NCBI GenBank assembly: GCA_014925825.1
Contig: JACGCK010000375.1
Coordinates: 1 to 31,454, forward strand
Reading direction: 5' to 3'
DNA length: 31,454 nucleotides
Origin: Pholiota molesta
Lineage: Eukaryota; Basidiomycota; Agaricomycetes; Agaricales; Strophariaceae
The notes beneath the pieces are model-generated. The model ran no database searches. It was not told the origin of the DNA and was given only the letters and a program-made list of their open reading frames with translations. Numbering within the stretch: position 1 is the first letter of the stretch; each line of letters starts with the position of its first letter. The position numbers and the translations under genes were made by a program. Shown here one piece after another: positions 1 to 10,994 of the stretch.

Positions 1-3000
1 AACAGCAGCAACAACAGCAGATGATGATGATGCAGCAGCAGCAACGACAGCAGCAACAAATGGCACAATTGGCCACGCACGAGCGCCAGCTGGGTATAGG
101 CAACCACAGAACGAAACTGAGGAGGAAACTGAGGAAGATGAAGAAGACGAAGAAGACGAGGAGGAAGAAGAGGAGGAAGAAAGTGAAGAAGAAGAGAGTG
201 AAGAGGAGGAGGAGATGAAGACGAAGAAGAAGAAGAAGAGCAGCATCAAGGCAGACGCTACATCTCTTCCTCTCGGCAATACACCCAGCCCCTTGCGTCT
301 TCATCCTCATCGGCACGTTATGAAGACGAGGAACCACGCGTAGCGCACCGTCTCCATCACCGTCGGCGAAGAAACGACCTGCCGCCTCGGCGGTGCTACG
401 TCCCAAGTCGGCAGTCGATACTAGCCCTATCGGTATGAGCAACACACGCCGGCGTGCGGAGAGCGAGCGCGAGTACGACAACGAATATGATGAATATGCA
501 TACGAGCGCGAGAGAGACACTTACGCTGAGCTTAAGGGAAAATCCAAGCAGATCGTCCCGAAGGCGAAGCTCAGCCCAAGTCCTAATGCGAAGCCTAAGG
601 TGCGGCCTAAGCGTGACGACGAAAGGGACACGACGCCAACAAAGCGGCGCATCGTGCCGCGCTCGGAGAGCGTGGGGCATCTGCGGTCGCGGAGCGCGTT
701 TGAAGAGAGGACTAGGGAGGCAGAGATGATAAGGCATAGGCGTGAAGCAAGTGAATCTGAGGCCCGCGCGCGGAAGAGGCCTGGTTCGGCGTTCGCTGAG
801 CGGAGACGAAAAATATACGACGAAGAGGATGACGATGATGACAGTGTGCGATTAGCATATGATGATGAGGAGGAGGAGGAAGAAGAGGAAGAAGAAGAGA
901 GGTGGGACACTACACCACGTCGGCGCTCTGCAACGGGTCCGGCTGCTAATACGACTTACGAGAACCGTAAATTCCCTCCTCCCGGGGCAGGGCGCCGGCG
1001 GGCAGCCCGGAAGGACGAATACGAGTATGAGGAGGAGGAGGAGGAAGTACCGCAGCGGAGACCAGCGACGGCAGGCGCTGAGCGACAACGCGAGTCAGGA
1101 TACGCAAGGAACTGGGATACACGAGAGCGGGCTGAAGAACTTCGGCACAACCGCGCTGGCAATGCGGGGCTGCCCCAGCCACCCTCGATGATCCGTGAGG
1201 GCGGCAGACCAAATGCTGCGAGAAGCTCTCCAGAGAAATCTGTTCGAGGTGGGTCACGAATGACGAGCGCGCCGCTCAAATTCGATGACGATGAAGAAGA
1301 GGACAACATGCGGTACACACCAAATGGGGCGCGTAGTGCACAACAGGAGACAAACACAATACATACGAAGTTCACTGCAATGAAGCTCAACAACGTCGTT
1401 GGTGGAGGGCAGACACATGGCAGAAGCGAGAGCCGAGGGTCTGCTGTGAGCGCAAGCACTGCTGGCTCATGGCCCGTTGATTTACCCCGCCTTCCGCGCA
1501 CGCCAGGATCAGGAAATACTCCTACCGCAGTTGTGGAGGGTACAGGAGGATATTTCGATGTCAAGCCGCATTCGACAACACCTGCTAATTTCACTCGCTC
1601 CCGATCGAACACCAATCCTAACGCAAATTTTACTCCAACTCCGACACCAAATTTTAATCCTGGCTCTGCCTTTCATAATCGCGCGCCTCCACACACCCCG
1701 AGCCGTGCAAACCTAGATCTTGATGATCCACCCCCGCGCGCGTCGATCGTGCGCACACCATCACCAGGTCCTCATGGAGGATATGTACTTACTCCACGGC
1801 GTGGGCTGCCTCAGCCACAGGGCGCGCCCCAGGGCCACGGCCATTCAGCAGAGGACAACGCCCTTGTTACGGCTGACCTTGCAAGGCGGCGATCGTTGTA
1901 TTCGGCAGCATCCCAGGCAAGCCAAAGACCGCAAGAGTCTGGAGGCGTCCCGAAAAGACCACAGAGTCAGGTATATGGACAGGCAGTATTTGAACAAATG
2001 CAGCAGCCACCGCAACCACATCAACAACAGTATCAGCAGCAGCCGGCACACCAGCAGCCGCATCAGCAATCGCAGTTTTCGAACCAGTTGGGCGGGAATC
2101 ATAGTCATAATTCCAATTCGCGACGTCCACAGCAGACACCCGCGCCACCGCCCACTGTTGGAATCGAATCTCCACACCCCATTGGCGGTCGAGAAAAGTT
2201 GGCTGATATACCTAAACTGGAGGAAGACAGCAATGACGGAAGCGACAATGAACACCGGCAGGGGCCTCGACGTGCACTGCCCGCGCATAGATCTGTACCA
2301 ATGATACAGGTCGACGCTACTCCGCGCCCACCATCGATTCCAATGATCAATGTCAATGGTACACCGAATATGAACAATAACAATGTTCCGATAATCAACA
2401 TCAACGGTGGCGGCGGCGGCGGTGTGCCAATGATCAACGTCGACCCGCCTATCATCCATATCGACTCTGACAATAGGAGCTCCCCGCGCAAGCAGGTATT
2501 TGAGATCCCGGGCGTCAGCGTCTCGGGGCCCGAATTTGACGATCATCATGGTGGGCCGACTTTTAACGTCTCTGGTCCAGAGGATCATTCACATTCAGCC
2601 CCTCATCTCGGACACGGAAGGCAGCAACAACCTCAGAGACCTTCATCACAGTCCCAATATGCGCCGCCCCGTACCGGAGGGCTCATTTGCGGTGGTTGCC
2701 ATGGAGCAATCATTGGGCGCATCGTCAGTGCGATGGGGCAGCGATTTCACCCTTCCTGCTTCAAGTGCACGGTGTGCAATGAGTTGCTGGAACATGTGAG
2801 CTCATACGAGCACGAGGGACGGCCATACTGCCATCTCGATTACCACGAAGTAAGTTTTTTGATGTTTTTCATTTTTTTTAAATTACGATGCCCGTCCATC
2901 GAGTCTTTTCCTCATGTTTATTGAATGGTTTTTTTCCCCCTTGTTCAGAACTTTGCACCGAGATGTTACAGTTGCAAAACTGCAATTATCGAGGAACAAT

Positions 3001-3542
3001 TCATCAGCCTAGACGATCCTGCGCTGGGCAAGCGTGCGTATCATACGCAGCATTTCTTCTGTTCCGAATGTGGCGATCCGTTCCTCACGCCCTCCGGAGG
3101 TCTACCCACAGACTCCAATGGTATGTTGTATTTTCTGCCAACTTGCTCTTACGGGTAAGAAATACATGACACGTAACTAACGCCCTTTTGAACCCTGCAG
3201 GCGAGATGGCTGTGACTGGTGATGGTGAATTTGAGGGATTCACTGTGTATAAAGGATACCCATACTGCGAAGCGTGTCATGTGCGCCTGAGGCTACCCAA
3301 ATGCAAGCGGTGTAAGCGCTCTATTCGTGATAACGACCAAGCCGTCGAAGCGCTCGGAGGCAAATGGTGCTGGGGATGTTTCGTTTGCGCAGTAAGCACC
3401 AACCCGTCCTTCATTAACCCGTTTCTTATTCATTTCCCCTCAGGGCTGCGAGAAGCCATTTGAAGACCCTTCATTCTTTCAACGGGACGATCAGCCCTAT
3501 TGCGAACACTGTTTTAGCATTATACTAAGGAATGAAATATGA
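1..3542 (+). CDS. LIM-domain (paxillin-like) protein, 5' partial
   Basis: The C-terminal part carries three LIM zinc-finger modules, which in this family act as protein-protein adaptors, often at actin or cell-polarity sites. LIM1 starts at the CGGC motif (2688) and continues over HPSCFKCTVC; LIM2 starts at CYSC (2964); LIM3 starts at CKRC (3302) and includes CWGCFVC. Exons I can place: (about 324)-2849, 2949-3120, 3201-3391 and 3444-3542; all phases agree and the stop is TGA at 3540-3542. The large N-terminal region is disordered: Arg/Glu-rich, then Pro/Gln/Asn-rich, with a repeated P-M-I-x-V/I-N/D motif at about 2295-2460. The true start is unclear. Frame 3 is open from 324 without an ATG until 435, and upstream acidic coding-like sequence lies in two other frames. 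Fungal Pxl1-like proteins are the closest known class. The function as a LIM adaptor is known for the family; the exact orthology is inferred. Confidence 0.8.
107..240 (+). repeat. GAA/GAG purine tract
   Basis: An almost pure purine run of GAA, GAG and GAC triplets. Read in frame 2 it encodes a long acidic Glu/Asp run, in frame 3 a Lys/Arg-rich run. The acidic reading continues sensibly only if the frame moves from 2 to 1 at about 209-214. Related shorter tracts at 866-900 and 1027-1047 lie inside the LIM gene. Such tracts are prone to slippage. Confidence 0.6.
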
Positions 3543-5033
3543 ACCGGAGAGATATAGAAAATACCTTGTATACCTAATGTATCAATTTCTTGTACTTAAG
3601 ATATCAGGAAAGAAATCCCAATATTGGGTCTTGTTGTAGGTATATATACTACTAAGTAGTGTAATTATTTAATGCATCCTAATTGTCAGCGACATCAGCT
3701 TCGGCGCTGAGCACTGAGCATTTTCAAGAGTATGTTTTAAAGATTTGAACAGCTGATGAGTCTTATGAACACATTGAGTAAGTCTGATTTCCATTCGGTT
3801 TTCCTTCTCAATTATTCGACTCTCATAGAAAACGAACATAAAACGCGGAAGACGATGTCTGGTACAAGTTGTGAACTTGACTGCAGATGTAATGTAGTTC
3901 TAGTATAAGTACTCTTAATTCTTTGGCCAATGGTCCTGTTTAATCTACTATGCCGCACTAGCACGTGAGCTAGCTATATGTCCAAATCATTTATTCGCGT
4001 TATTTAACATGTCAATTCAGATCCCTGATATGTAGCCTGCCAGCCTCACAATTCACAAGCTGCCACGAAGCGTGCTAACTTGGTACTAACTCAGTCTCAT
4101 AGCACGCGTTCCGAGAAGGCGAGCTCCACGGACACAATCTGAACCTTCTTTGACTCTCCTTGGCCTACTACTTCAATCTCCAAACTTCAGACGCCATTGC
4201 CTCAGCTACTTAGCCACTTGTGTACTCAACTACCAAAGATGGGCCAATTATCGGATCAGTCGTTTTACAGTGCCGGTGTTTGTTTATGTAGGCTTCCCTG
4301 CTGATCGATGATCATCCATATTTGGCGATTCGAGAGAGTCAGAAGAGGTGTTTGATAGAAGTGTCGAGTTAAAGTTGAATAAAAAGATTGGTTCAAGTGA
4401 GCGACATGTTACGAACAATATATGGCTCCTCATTATATTCTAATGCAGTGAGTGATTACGTTCCGTCTCCCAAATTTCGTGTCCTTCTCACAGGTGAAAA
4501 GAAGGACAGCGAATATTTTATGAACTCATATATATAATGTTAGAAATGACTAATAATTGTAATTCGCTAATGAAGGTAGAAAGTTTGCACGACAAACAGA
4601 TGGTTCTTAAGTTTAAGGTAGTTTCCGTATTGCCTGCCACGGTAATATCAACGGTGCACATATTGTAAATGCTTCTCTACGTTTTTTATGGTTTTATGAG
4701 AAAGCAGGCACCGATTCTAATTCATACCCACCACCAACCTCTCCAGAATAACACGTCTATTACCCAGTGGTCTTTTCCCTGCGAATTCATAAACTTATTC
4801 AGTGTTATCGACCCCCAGAAGACGACCAGTCACTACGAACGTTTTGTCCAGGTGCATTGCGTTGATGGTTCTGATATGCAATATTACCATGGGTCCGTAC
4901 TATGCGCTGAAGAATAAGCAAGAAAAATGATGTCGCCGTTCTGCTCTCAATATCATGGGAATGCTAAACAGTACCTGATCGGAGGCTTTCCACCTTGCGA
5001 TCAACTTACTATCAGCGTTCTGTAATCAATTAC
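3543..5033. other. gene-free interval downstream of the LIM gene
   Basis: About 1.5 kb with stops in all frames. The only ORF above 60 codons (4669-4917) has no recognisable motif. The start of this interval is presumably the 3' UTR and polyadenylation region of the LIM gene. I see no RNA gene or transposon ends. Confidence 0.5.
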
Positions 5034-5800
5034 TTATCGCAAGAATACACCGTAAAGTCGTGGACAGGCGTACGTTGAAAGTGTAGTGCCTTGTGACCCT
5101 GCAATGAATGAGATCCATGCACGTAGATCCAGAGCTTCTTCAGCTGCAATAGGCCGTGCAAGCGGGGATCGTGAAAGCTTGGGAAGCCGTATGAATCTAC
5201 CGCGAACTCGGCCGAAGGAATAATCAGGTATGTTCATCACTGCACTTGTCATGCTGATATCACCGACATAAACACCTTCGAACGGCGTTCGGTGGCACTT
5301 GCTGATAGATATATCTCTAGCAGAGCATGCTCTTACCACTACTCGTCTTGTATTTCATTTAACAGCGTGTGAGCTTCGACGCAAGCCGTACACCCACCGA
5401 CTCCTGGTCGTATTTCTGTTGCAGGGCCTCGATGTTAACCTTCAGGTAAGCATTCGCCGCTGAGAGAGTTGAACACTTCTCATATTCAGTAGACGGAGAG
5501 CTCGGATGCTAAATCAGGCAGAGAACTCGAAAGAATGGATTCGGAAGCGATAGCCCGTTTGCGGTGGAGCGGAATCAGTACCACATGTCGTCTGCAGTCG
5601 ATGGCGTTCCATCCGGAAGCTGGCAATGGTGAAGAATTTGCACCCAGATAATACATATCGTAATAGCACTGGCGAGATCCGGATTCAATATTCAATCCTA
5701 GTTTAGCTCCTGCAAGAACCAGCGAGCTCCGAGCAATTTCCAACCCTTGCTCGACAGATTGTTTGAAGGTGAAGGTTCTGTGAAGTGTCGTTGTCGGTGG
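5034..5800 (-). pseudogene. possible decayed reading frame, unrecognised
   Basis: On the minus strand several adjacent open segments read like protein but do not join. One covers about 5800-5486 and contains SRQCYYDMYYLGANSS. A second, about 5480-5385, contains NAYLKVNIEALQQKYDQES and is in a different frame. A third, 5339-5034, contains FGRVRGRFIRLPKLSRS. The first two are separated by a one-base change of frame near 5484, with no convincing intron. I do not recognise the family. Part of the first segment lies close to the coding-like plus-strand remnant at 5859, so some of it may be antisense noise. What is seen is coherent amino-acid composition; decay is inferred. Confidence 0.25.
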
Positions 5801-5858
5801 TGCCCTGGAGCAAGGGCTGCTCATTAAATCTGTTGATCCGTGGGTCGAGACTGCAAAC

Positions 5859-6363
5859 ATGCCAAGCGGGATCCAACTGCACAAGATCGAGCAGGGCGGA
5901 AAGATGGCGCAATTCGATGTCAAGATTTCCTGCAGGATCGCAACATTCCGCAGAAATCCTGGATTGTGCAGGATACATCAACCGGTCCACGAAAGGTGTG
6001 GATAACAGGCTGGAAAAAAAGAATAAAACACACCTATCACCCTCCATCCGCCGGGTCTTGGGAAAAGTCACAGGGACTCTTCACGTTTGTCAGATTCGAC
6101 GGCTTCCCAGACATAGATGCCTACGCACCTCTTATTCCCGACAGAAGGAATCAGAGCCCACCTGATATATTCTGGGTTCTCGTGAGAGGATACACTGCTC
6201 AGGTAACGGAAACGACGGAACGAGGAAATACGAGCCGCTGGGTTGGTGCACGCGCGAGTTTTTTGAGTTCACGAACGCCTTGCCGGCCGGCCAGCTTTAC
6301 GCGAACCGACCGAAGGGAAAGTTCGATGTGATTCAGGCGAGGATAGCGTCATGGGACGAATGA
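5859..6363 (+). pseudogene. frame-disrupted gene remnant of unrecognised fungal family
   Basis: Three consecutive plus-strand segments read well but lie in three frames. 5859 to about 5940 (frame 3) includes IQLHKIEQGGKMAQFDVKI. About 5985-6200 (frame 2) includes GLFTFVRFDGFPDIDAYAPL and PPDIFWVLVRGYTAQ. About 6205-6363 (frame 1) includes GWCTREFFEFTNALPAG and ends KFDVIQARIASWDE followed by TGA. Each step is a shift of minus one, and no plausible intron joins the last two. The aromatic-rich, Trp/Phe/Tyr-containing C-terminus suggests a once-folded enzyme or binding domain, but I cannot name it. It may be an old pseudogene, or a gene with sequence errors. No promoter or clear first exon is visible. 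Confidence 0.4.
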
Positions 6364-7922
6364 GGAAAGTTTCCTAAAATGTGCATGGTCGTTGTCGGGG
6401 CCCGGCGGATTGAAATCACAGCAAGTATGTATGTACGCGCGCCATATCGCCTTTCTGCACAGAACAGGAAAAACTTGGACAGACGAACCCCCGAAGAAAG
6501 CGCCACTTTCGAGGACAGATACCTCTGTCCTGGGAGTGATAGGCGTTATCGTTGCATTTACTTGTTAGGAAACAAATTCCGTACATTGATTGTTTGTATC
6601 TGTCAAGTGGAGGTGCTCGGACGAGCTGCTCAATTAAAGCTCGTCTGAAAAGAGCCGTTGGAGAGGTAAAAAAGACACACGGTCTCGAGTCTTCTACGCC
6701 GTTTGGACGGTGGAACTTGAACACCGTGGCGAGCATCGAGAAGATACATATGGACGCGAGTTTTGTGCGCCTTCTTGCGCCTTCGAAAAAAATGTGTCGC
6801 AGGCAGTGGTACGGATGTACGAAGGCAAACAAAGGCCACTGTCATAAGCTATTTTTGGTGGATAAAAAATAAGCTTACATGTATAGTTCATGTATAGTTA
6901 GAAAGTTCACAATGAACGGATGAGATGATTGTAGATTCACACCACATCCAGACCAAGGCTTTAGTCTTGCGCTATGTAGATCTTTGTTACGCATTCAGAG
7001 GCATTCAGCGATTTCTTGGATCGATTTGGATCACAACAAAAGGCTCTTAGCGAATTTGGGTTTTAGAAAACACCAGGTACGCGCTGAAATCGATGACGAC
7101 TTCAACTTGAAATATCCTATCGGCAGCGACGGTGCCACTGAGAGAAACTTTTGATGATCTGTGAAAAAAGGGACCCAAGGCGCAAGGAAGAAAGACCAGA
7201 GTAGAGAAGTCCCGCTTCCTTCACAGCGCTCGAGTCAGCAGCAAGCGCGAAGCACGGCTCCAGCGGAAATTCGGCGGTCCAGTTTGTTTAGCACCGCAGC
7301 TGTGCAGGGCGTAGAGTGGATCAGAAACTTCTGTGTGAGTGCGGTGGGGATGGTGGCAAAAAGTCTGCGCCGAACACCATGGAGTCCATCTGAAAAACCA
7401 GAAAATAAAAGTAAAACAAAAAAAGAGAGCCGTAAGTGTGACACATCGATCGCGGCCTGTCGCGCCTGACGCGCCTGACATGTTTCGAAATCGATTGATG
7501 CAGAAATGAGAGATATTTTGATGCGAGAGATAACACAAAGCGACAACGTAGAATTGGGAAAAAGAAAAAAAACAGCTCGCCACGAGATATGCTGGTAACT
7601 CTTATAGAACCGACAACACACACCGATCTGCAGATGGGAAAAGTTTTGGAGCAAGGCGACGCGAAAACACAAACGGTGGGGGGCGTGAAAAGGTGGGATA
7701 AAAAACGAGATTCTGGGGGTAGGGGGCGATCCCGAGCCACGAAGTCCGGATTTTTCTTCTCTTTCTCCTCCTCGCACCCCGGCGCCTGACAGCGAGGTCC
7801 CATCCCGATCCGCCCTTCCAGTATCATACACGCCTGCTGCTGCCCATCCTGCCTGCCCTGAGATCCCGCGCCACCCCCACTCATCCATCCCTCCACACGC
7901 CCACACCACGCCGCGCGGCCGA
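6364..7922. other. interval without supported gene
   Basis: Overlapping ORFs up to 224 codons occur on the minus strand (7235-7909), but they read through a C/T-rich (on that strand) low-complexity region immediately 3' of the NAC-beta stop codon and show no domain or splice structure. Most likely intergenic sequence and the NAC-beta 3' UTR. Confidence 0.5.
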
Positions 7923-8654
7923 TCAGTCGAGACTGGCCTTGGCCGCTTCCGCGTCCACGTCGAAGTTCTCCACGAGGTCGGGCACGTCGTCGTCGTCCTC
8001 CTCGTCCGCGGCGGCGCCGGCGGGCTGCCTCTGCTGGCCCTGCTGGATGGCCTGGTACGACTCGGCGAGCTTGCGCAGCGAGGCGAGCGAGTCGGGGCCG
8101 AGCTGGTTCAGGATGCCGGGGACGAGCTCCGTGAGCTCCTTCACGTGGCCCGTGCCGTAGATGGCGAACGTGTTGGCGGAAATCGCGGCGTGCACTGCAG
8201 AAGCGGGAAAAGAATCACAATGGCGCATCAGCAAAACCGCCCCATATCAAACCGCCCCATATCCCAGCGCGCATGCGCCGAGAAAACGCGCGTGCGTGCT
8301 TCCTGCCGCACACAGAAGGGATCTCGCTGGCTCACCTTTAGGTGCCGTGAAGTGGAGCACGTTCCCGTCCTCCCGGAACATGTTGACCTCCTCGACGCCG
8401 GGGATGGGCTGCACGTTCAGCTTTTTGAGCGCCCCCTGCAGCTTCTTGTCGTCCTGCGCCGCCGAGGGCTTCGTTTTCCGCACGATCTTTCGGCGCACGG
8501 TCCCCTTTCCACCTGCAGTTCAAAAAAAGAGTCCGATGGGGCGAGCCCGCCTGAGCACGACGTCGGCGGCGCCCGCGGGGCGAACGGGAGAGAGCTCACC
8601 GATCCTGTTTGCGGCCGATGCGGCTTGGAGTTTTGCCAATTTTGCGGGGTCCAT
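7923..8654 (-). CDS. EGD1: nascent polypeptide-associated complex subunit beta (BTF3-like)
   Basis: NAC-beta pairs with NAC-alpha at the ribosome exit tunnel and shields nascent chains from mistargeting. Three exons: 8654-8600, 8512-8336 and 8194-7923, giving 167 residues; phases (1, 1) and consensus gtgag donors agree. The N-terminus [10 protein letters not shown] is followed by the basic ribosome-contact stretch [10 protein letters not shown] (about residues 24-33), the NAC domain (about 38-103, with [12 protein letters not shown] and FAIYGTG), and an acidic tail with [16 protein letters not shown]. Length and order match fungal Egd1. It is divergently arranged with the acetyltransferase at 8796, the two start codons being 141 bp apart. 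No anomalies are seen. Confidence 0.96.
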
Positions 8655-8795
8655 GGTCGTTGGGGGGGAGACTGGCCGGTGTCGTGGGGGATGATGAGGA
8701 TGAAAAGTGCAATAAGGTTCAGAAACAAACATACACATACACACACGACATTCAGCCACCGCTTAATAATTCCTGTCCTACCCCTTCTCGACTTA
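8655..8795. promoter_or_regulatory. shared divergent promoter, NAC-beta / acetyltransferase
   Basis: Only 141 bp separate the two opposing start codons, so both 5' UTRs and both core promoters must fit here. The interval contains a short CA-rich stretch (about 8728-8749). No clear TATA box is visible, as expected for housekeeping genes. Confidence 0.55.
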
Positions 8796-9790
8796 ATGGC
8801 GTCCGCTTTTCATATCAGAGAGGCTACCGAAAATGACATTGTATGTAGCTCATTAATATCTGCGCGACGTCCGTAATTTATATCAATTGCAGGACACCAT
8901 CCTGCAGCTGATTGTCGATCTCGTGAGCTCTCCCCCTATCGTCGCCCCATAAAGGCTGCTGCTTAAGGCGCTTTTCTGCCACCTCCTCGGCGCAGGCGAC
9001 GTACGAAAAGGAGCCCGAGTCCGTCAAAGCCACCCCCGAGCTTGTATGTCCACCCCCTACCGCTGCCAGGCCGGCGATCTCCTGGATCCTTCCGATTTTT
9101 CTGATCAAGTGGGAATGAAATAGCTTCGCAAAAACCTGTTCGAGACGCCGTACGCCCATGCCCTGCTCGCGTTCACGGGCGCCACTGAAACCGCTGATGC
9201 CGAGCCCGTGGGCCTGGCTCTCTATTTCTTCAACTTCTCCACATGGACTGGACGGCCTGGTTTATATGTAAGTTCTGCGGCTCACTCGAAACGTTGAACA
9301 GCAAACCATCGCGCGCAATAAGTCGGCGGAAACTTGTCGCGATTCCGGTGGACACTGACGCTTGCGAAACCCCTCAGCTGGAAGATCTATACGTGAAACC
9401 CGAGTTCAGAGCAGGAGGCGTCGGTAAGGCGTTCTTCGGCCATCTAGGAAAGATAGCACAGGAAAAGGTAGATTACATTTCTCTTGCTAGCATCGACGTT
9501 CCTGTCGTGTGCCTGAAGACGGTTGAATATGTCACTGATGAACTTGATTTTTTATTTGAAGAATTGTGGAAGACTCGACTGGTCCGTCCTCAAGGTAAGC
9601 CTGTTTCGTCCTCGAGGAGTACGAGGTTGGTAACGCGTTGCATCACACTTCGTGATCGCTCTCGGCAATGCAGTGGAACCAGCCCTCCATCGATTTCTAT
9701 GAGAAGAGGCTTGGGGCAAAGCCTATGTCCGAATGGATGGGCATGAGGCTTGAAGAAGAGGGGATCGAGTCTCTGAAGAAGTTTCTTTAA
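8796..9790 (+). CDS. GNAT N-acetyltransferase, spermidine/spermine acetyltransferase-like
   Basis: Predicted to transfer acetyl from acetyl-CoA to a small amine; the closest family is diamine/SSAT. Seven exons join in phase: 8796-8840, 8893-8922, 8996-9043, 9124-9267, 9378-9467, 9562-9594 and 9674-9790, giving 168 residues. Every exon is a multiple of three. The start MASAFHIREATENDI is typical. Motif A (LEDLYVKPEFRAGGVGKAFF, residues 90-109) supplies the R-x-x-G-x-G acetyl-CoA pyrophosphate loop. LDWSVLKWNQPSIDFYEK matches the SSAT motif B region. A 33-nt exon (9562-9594) is needed to supply NCGRLDWSVLK; without it the protein would be broken. The substrate is inferred, not shown. It ends 244 bp before the convergent coactosin gene. 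Confidence 0.92.
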
Positions 9791-10034
9791 CAAAGACTAC
9801 GCGGGGAAGTAGAAGTCATAAAGGCAACCATAAAGGATCTATACCCTCAAATAAATGGTGTTTGAAGTGTATCGGCGCATTAGCCGTTTGAGAATAACGT
9901 TTGAACAAGGGTAAATGCTTGGGGTTTCTATTGGGGGGTATGTACATTCATGAAAATTCTGGCCCGATTCCCAGATTAAACGCCGTCGTAGCTCGCCCCT
10001 CCGGCCTATTGAGAAACGGGTAAGATCGTCGCAG

Positions 10035-10794
10035 TTAAAGGAGAGCCACGAAACGGCTACGCGCCTTTCTTAAGCGCACTATTATGGGATCCTCCTTCAG
10101 ATCGTCTTTCTCGCGAGCTGGCACCTCAATCGAAAACACGCGAAGGACGTTCTTGACGTCGGCAGAATGCACGGAGATCTAGGTAAGACGAACGAAGTCG
10201 GGTCAGTTTCGAGTGAGGATCTCTATGGGAACCACACGGCGATAGAGAGAGGGGGCCGATGCCCCGTCCCAGGATCGCGAGCGCACCTTGGCCTTCCTCA
10301 TGACCTTGCAATCTCGCCCAATCCACACCTGTCACACGAGAACCAGAAACACGCGCATGAGCCAGCGGGCAGGGGATGCGAATCGCAGAGGGGGGAAATC
10401 TGGACGGACCACGAGTATGAACTTCTCGCGCGTCGACTCCTTGTCGTTGGAGTAGGAGACGCGCACGTAGGCGTAGGACGCGCGGGCGTCGTCGAGCACC
10501 TCCGTGAGCTCGGCCAGGCCGCCCGTGCCCGTCTGGGTGAGCGTGAGCTTGTCGGAGCGGTCGGACTCATAGTCGAGCAGCAGCCAGTTCGTCTCGGACT
10601 TGTCGTTGCGCACTTCCTCATACGCTGGGGCGCAGATGTCAGTACGGCGATCTGAGAAGCGAAAAGAGCATAATTGGTGGGGCACGAGTCCCTGGAGATG
10701 GCGCCAGATCGCGCCCCCGACGTAATGGCTGAACATGTGGGGGGTCAGACGACGACGCACCTTCTTTGATAGCGGGGTCGTTGACATCAGCCAT
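10035..10794 (-). CDS. coactosin-like ADF/cofilin-homology protein
   Basis: A small cytosolic actin-filament-binding protein of the ADF-H/coactosin class. Four exons: 10794-10761, 10624-10410, 10328-10287 and 10178-10035; all phases agree, giving 144 residues. It begins MADVNDPAIKEAYEEVRND. The ADF-H core includes SETNWLLLDYE, YAYVRVSYSND and STREKFILVVWIG, followed by MRKAKISVHSADVKNVL, the long helix that normally contacts actin, and EVPAREKDDLKEDPI near the end. The length matches human coactosin-like protein. It is head-to-head with RRG9, start codons 200 bp apart, and convergent with the acetyltransferase. The 42-nt third exon is easily missed. Actin binding is inferred from the family. 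Confidence 0.92.
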
Positions 10795-10994
10795 TCCGAT
10801 CTGTGCAAAGGCGAATCGAGACTGTGGGTGTATCCAAGCGAAAGACGAGACAACGAGACGGAACGAGATGAGAGCGTATGCCAGTGATGAGCGTACACCG
10901 AAATGGGTGCATCGGCAACTTCCGTACACCGTCGCACGTGACCACAGCACTGAACATTTTCGAGCTTTCGTAATTAGCGCCTGCATCCTCCGCC
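10795..10994. promoter_or_regulatory. shared divergent promoter, coactosin / RRG9
   Basis: 200 bp between the opposing ATGs at 10794 (-) and 10995 (+). No TATA box stands out. Both genes must draw their core promoters from this interval. Confidence 0.5.

Noticed and set aside
393..395. GTG as start of the 843-codon LIM frame
   Set aside because: The frame is open upstream of it and GTG is not a normal nuclear start; the true start is either upstream across frame slips or ATG 435.
956..1615. 219-codon minus-strand ORF inside the LIM gene
   Set aside because: Ser/Arg-rich antisense of the acidic and repetitive coding region; no independent support.
7235..7909. 224-codon minus-strand ORF
   Set aside because: Directly downstream of the NAC-beta stop in low-complexity sequence, overlapped by other equally long frames, with no domain or start context. 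Treated as 3' UTR and chance.
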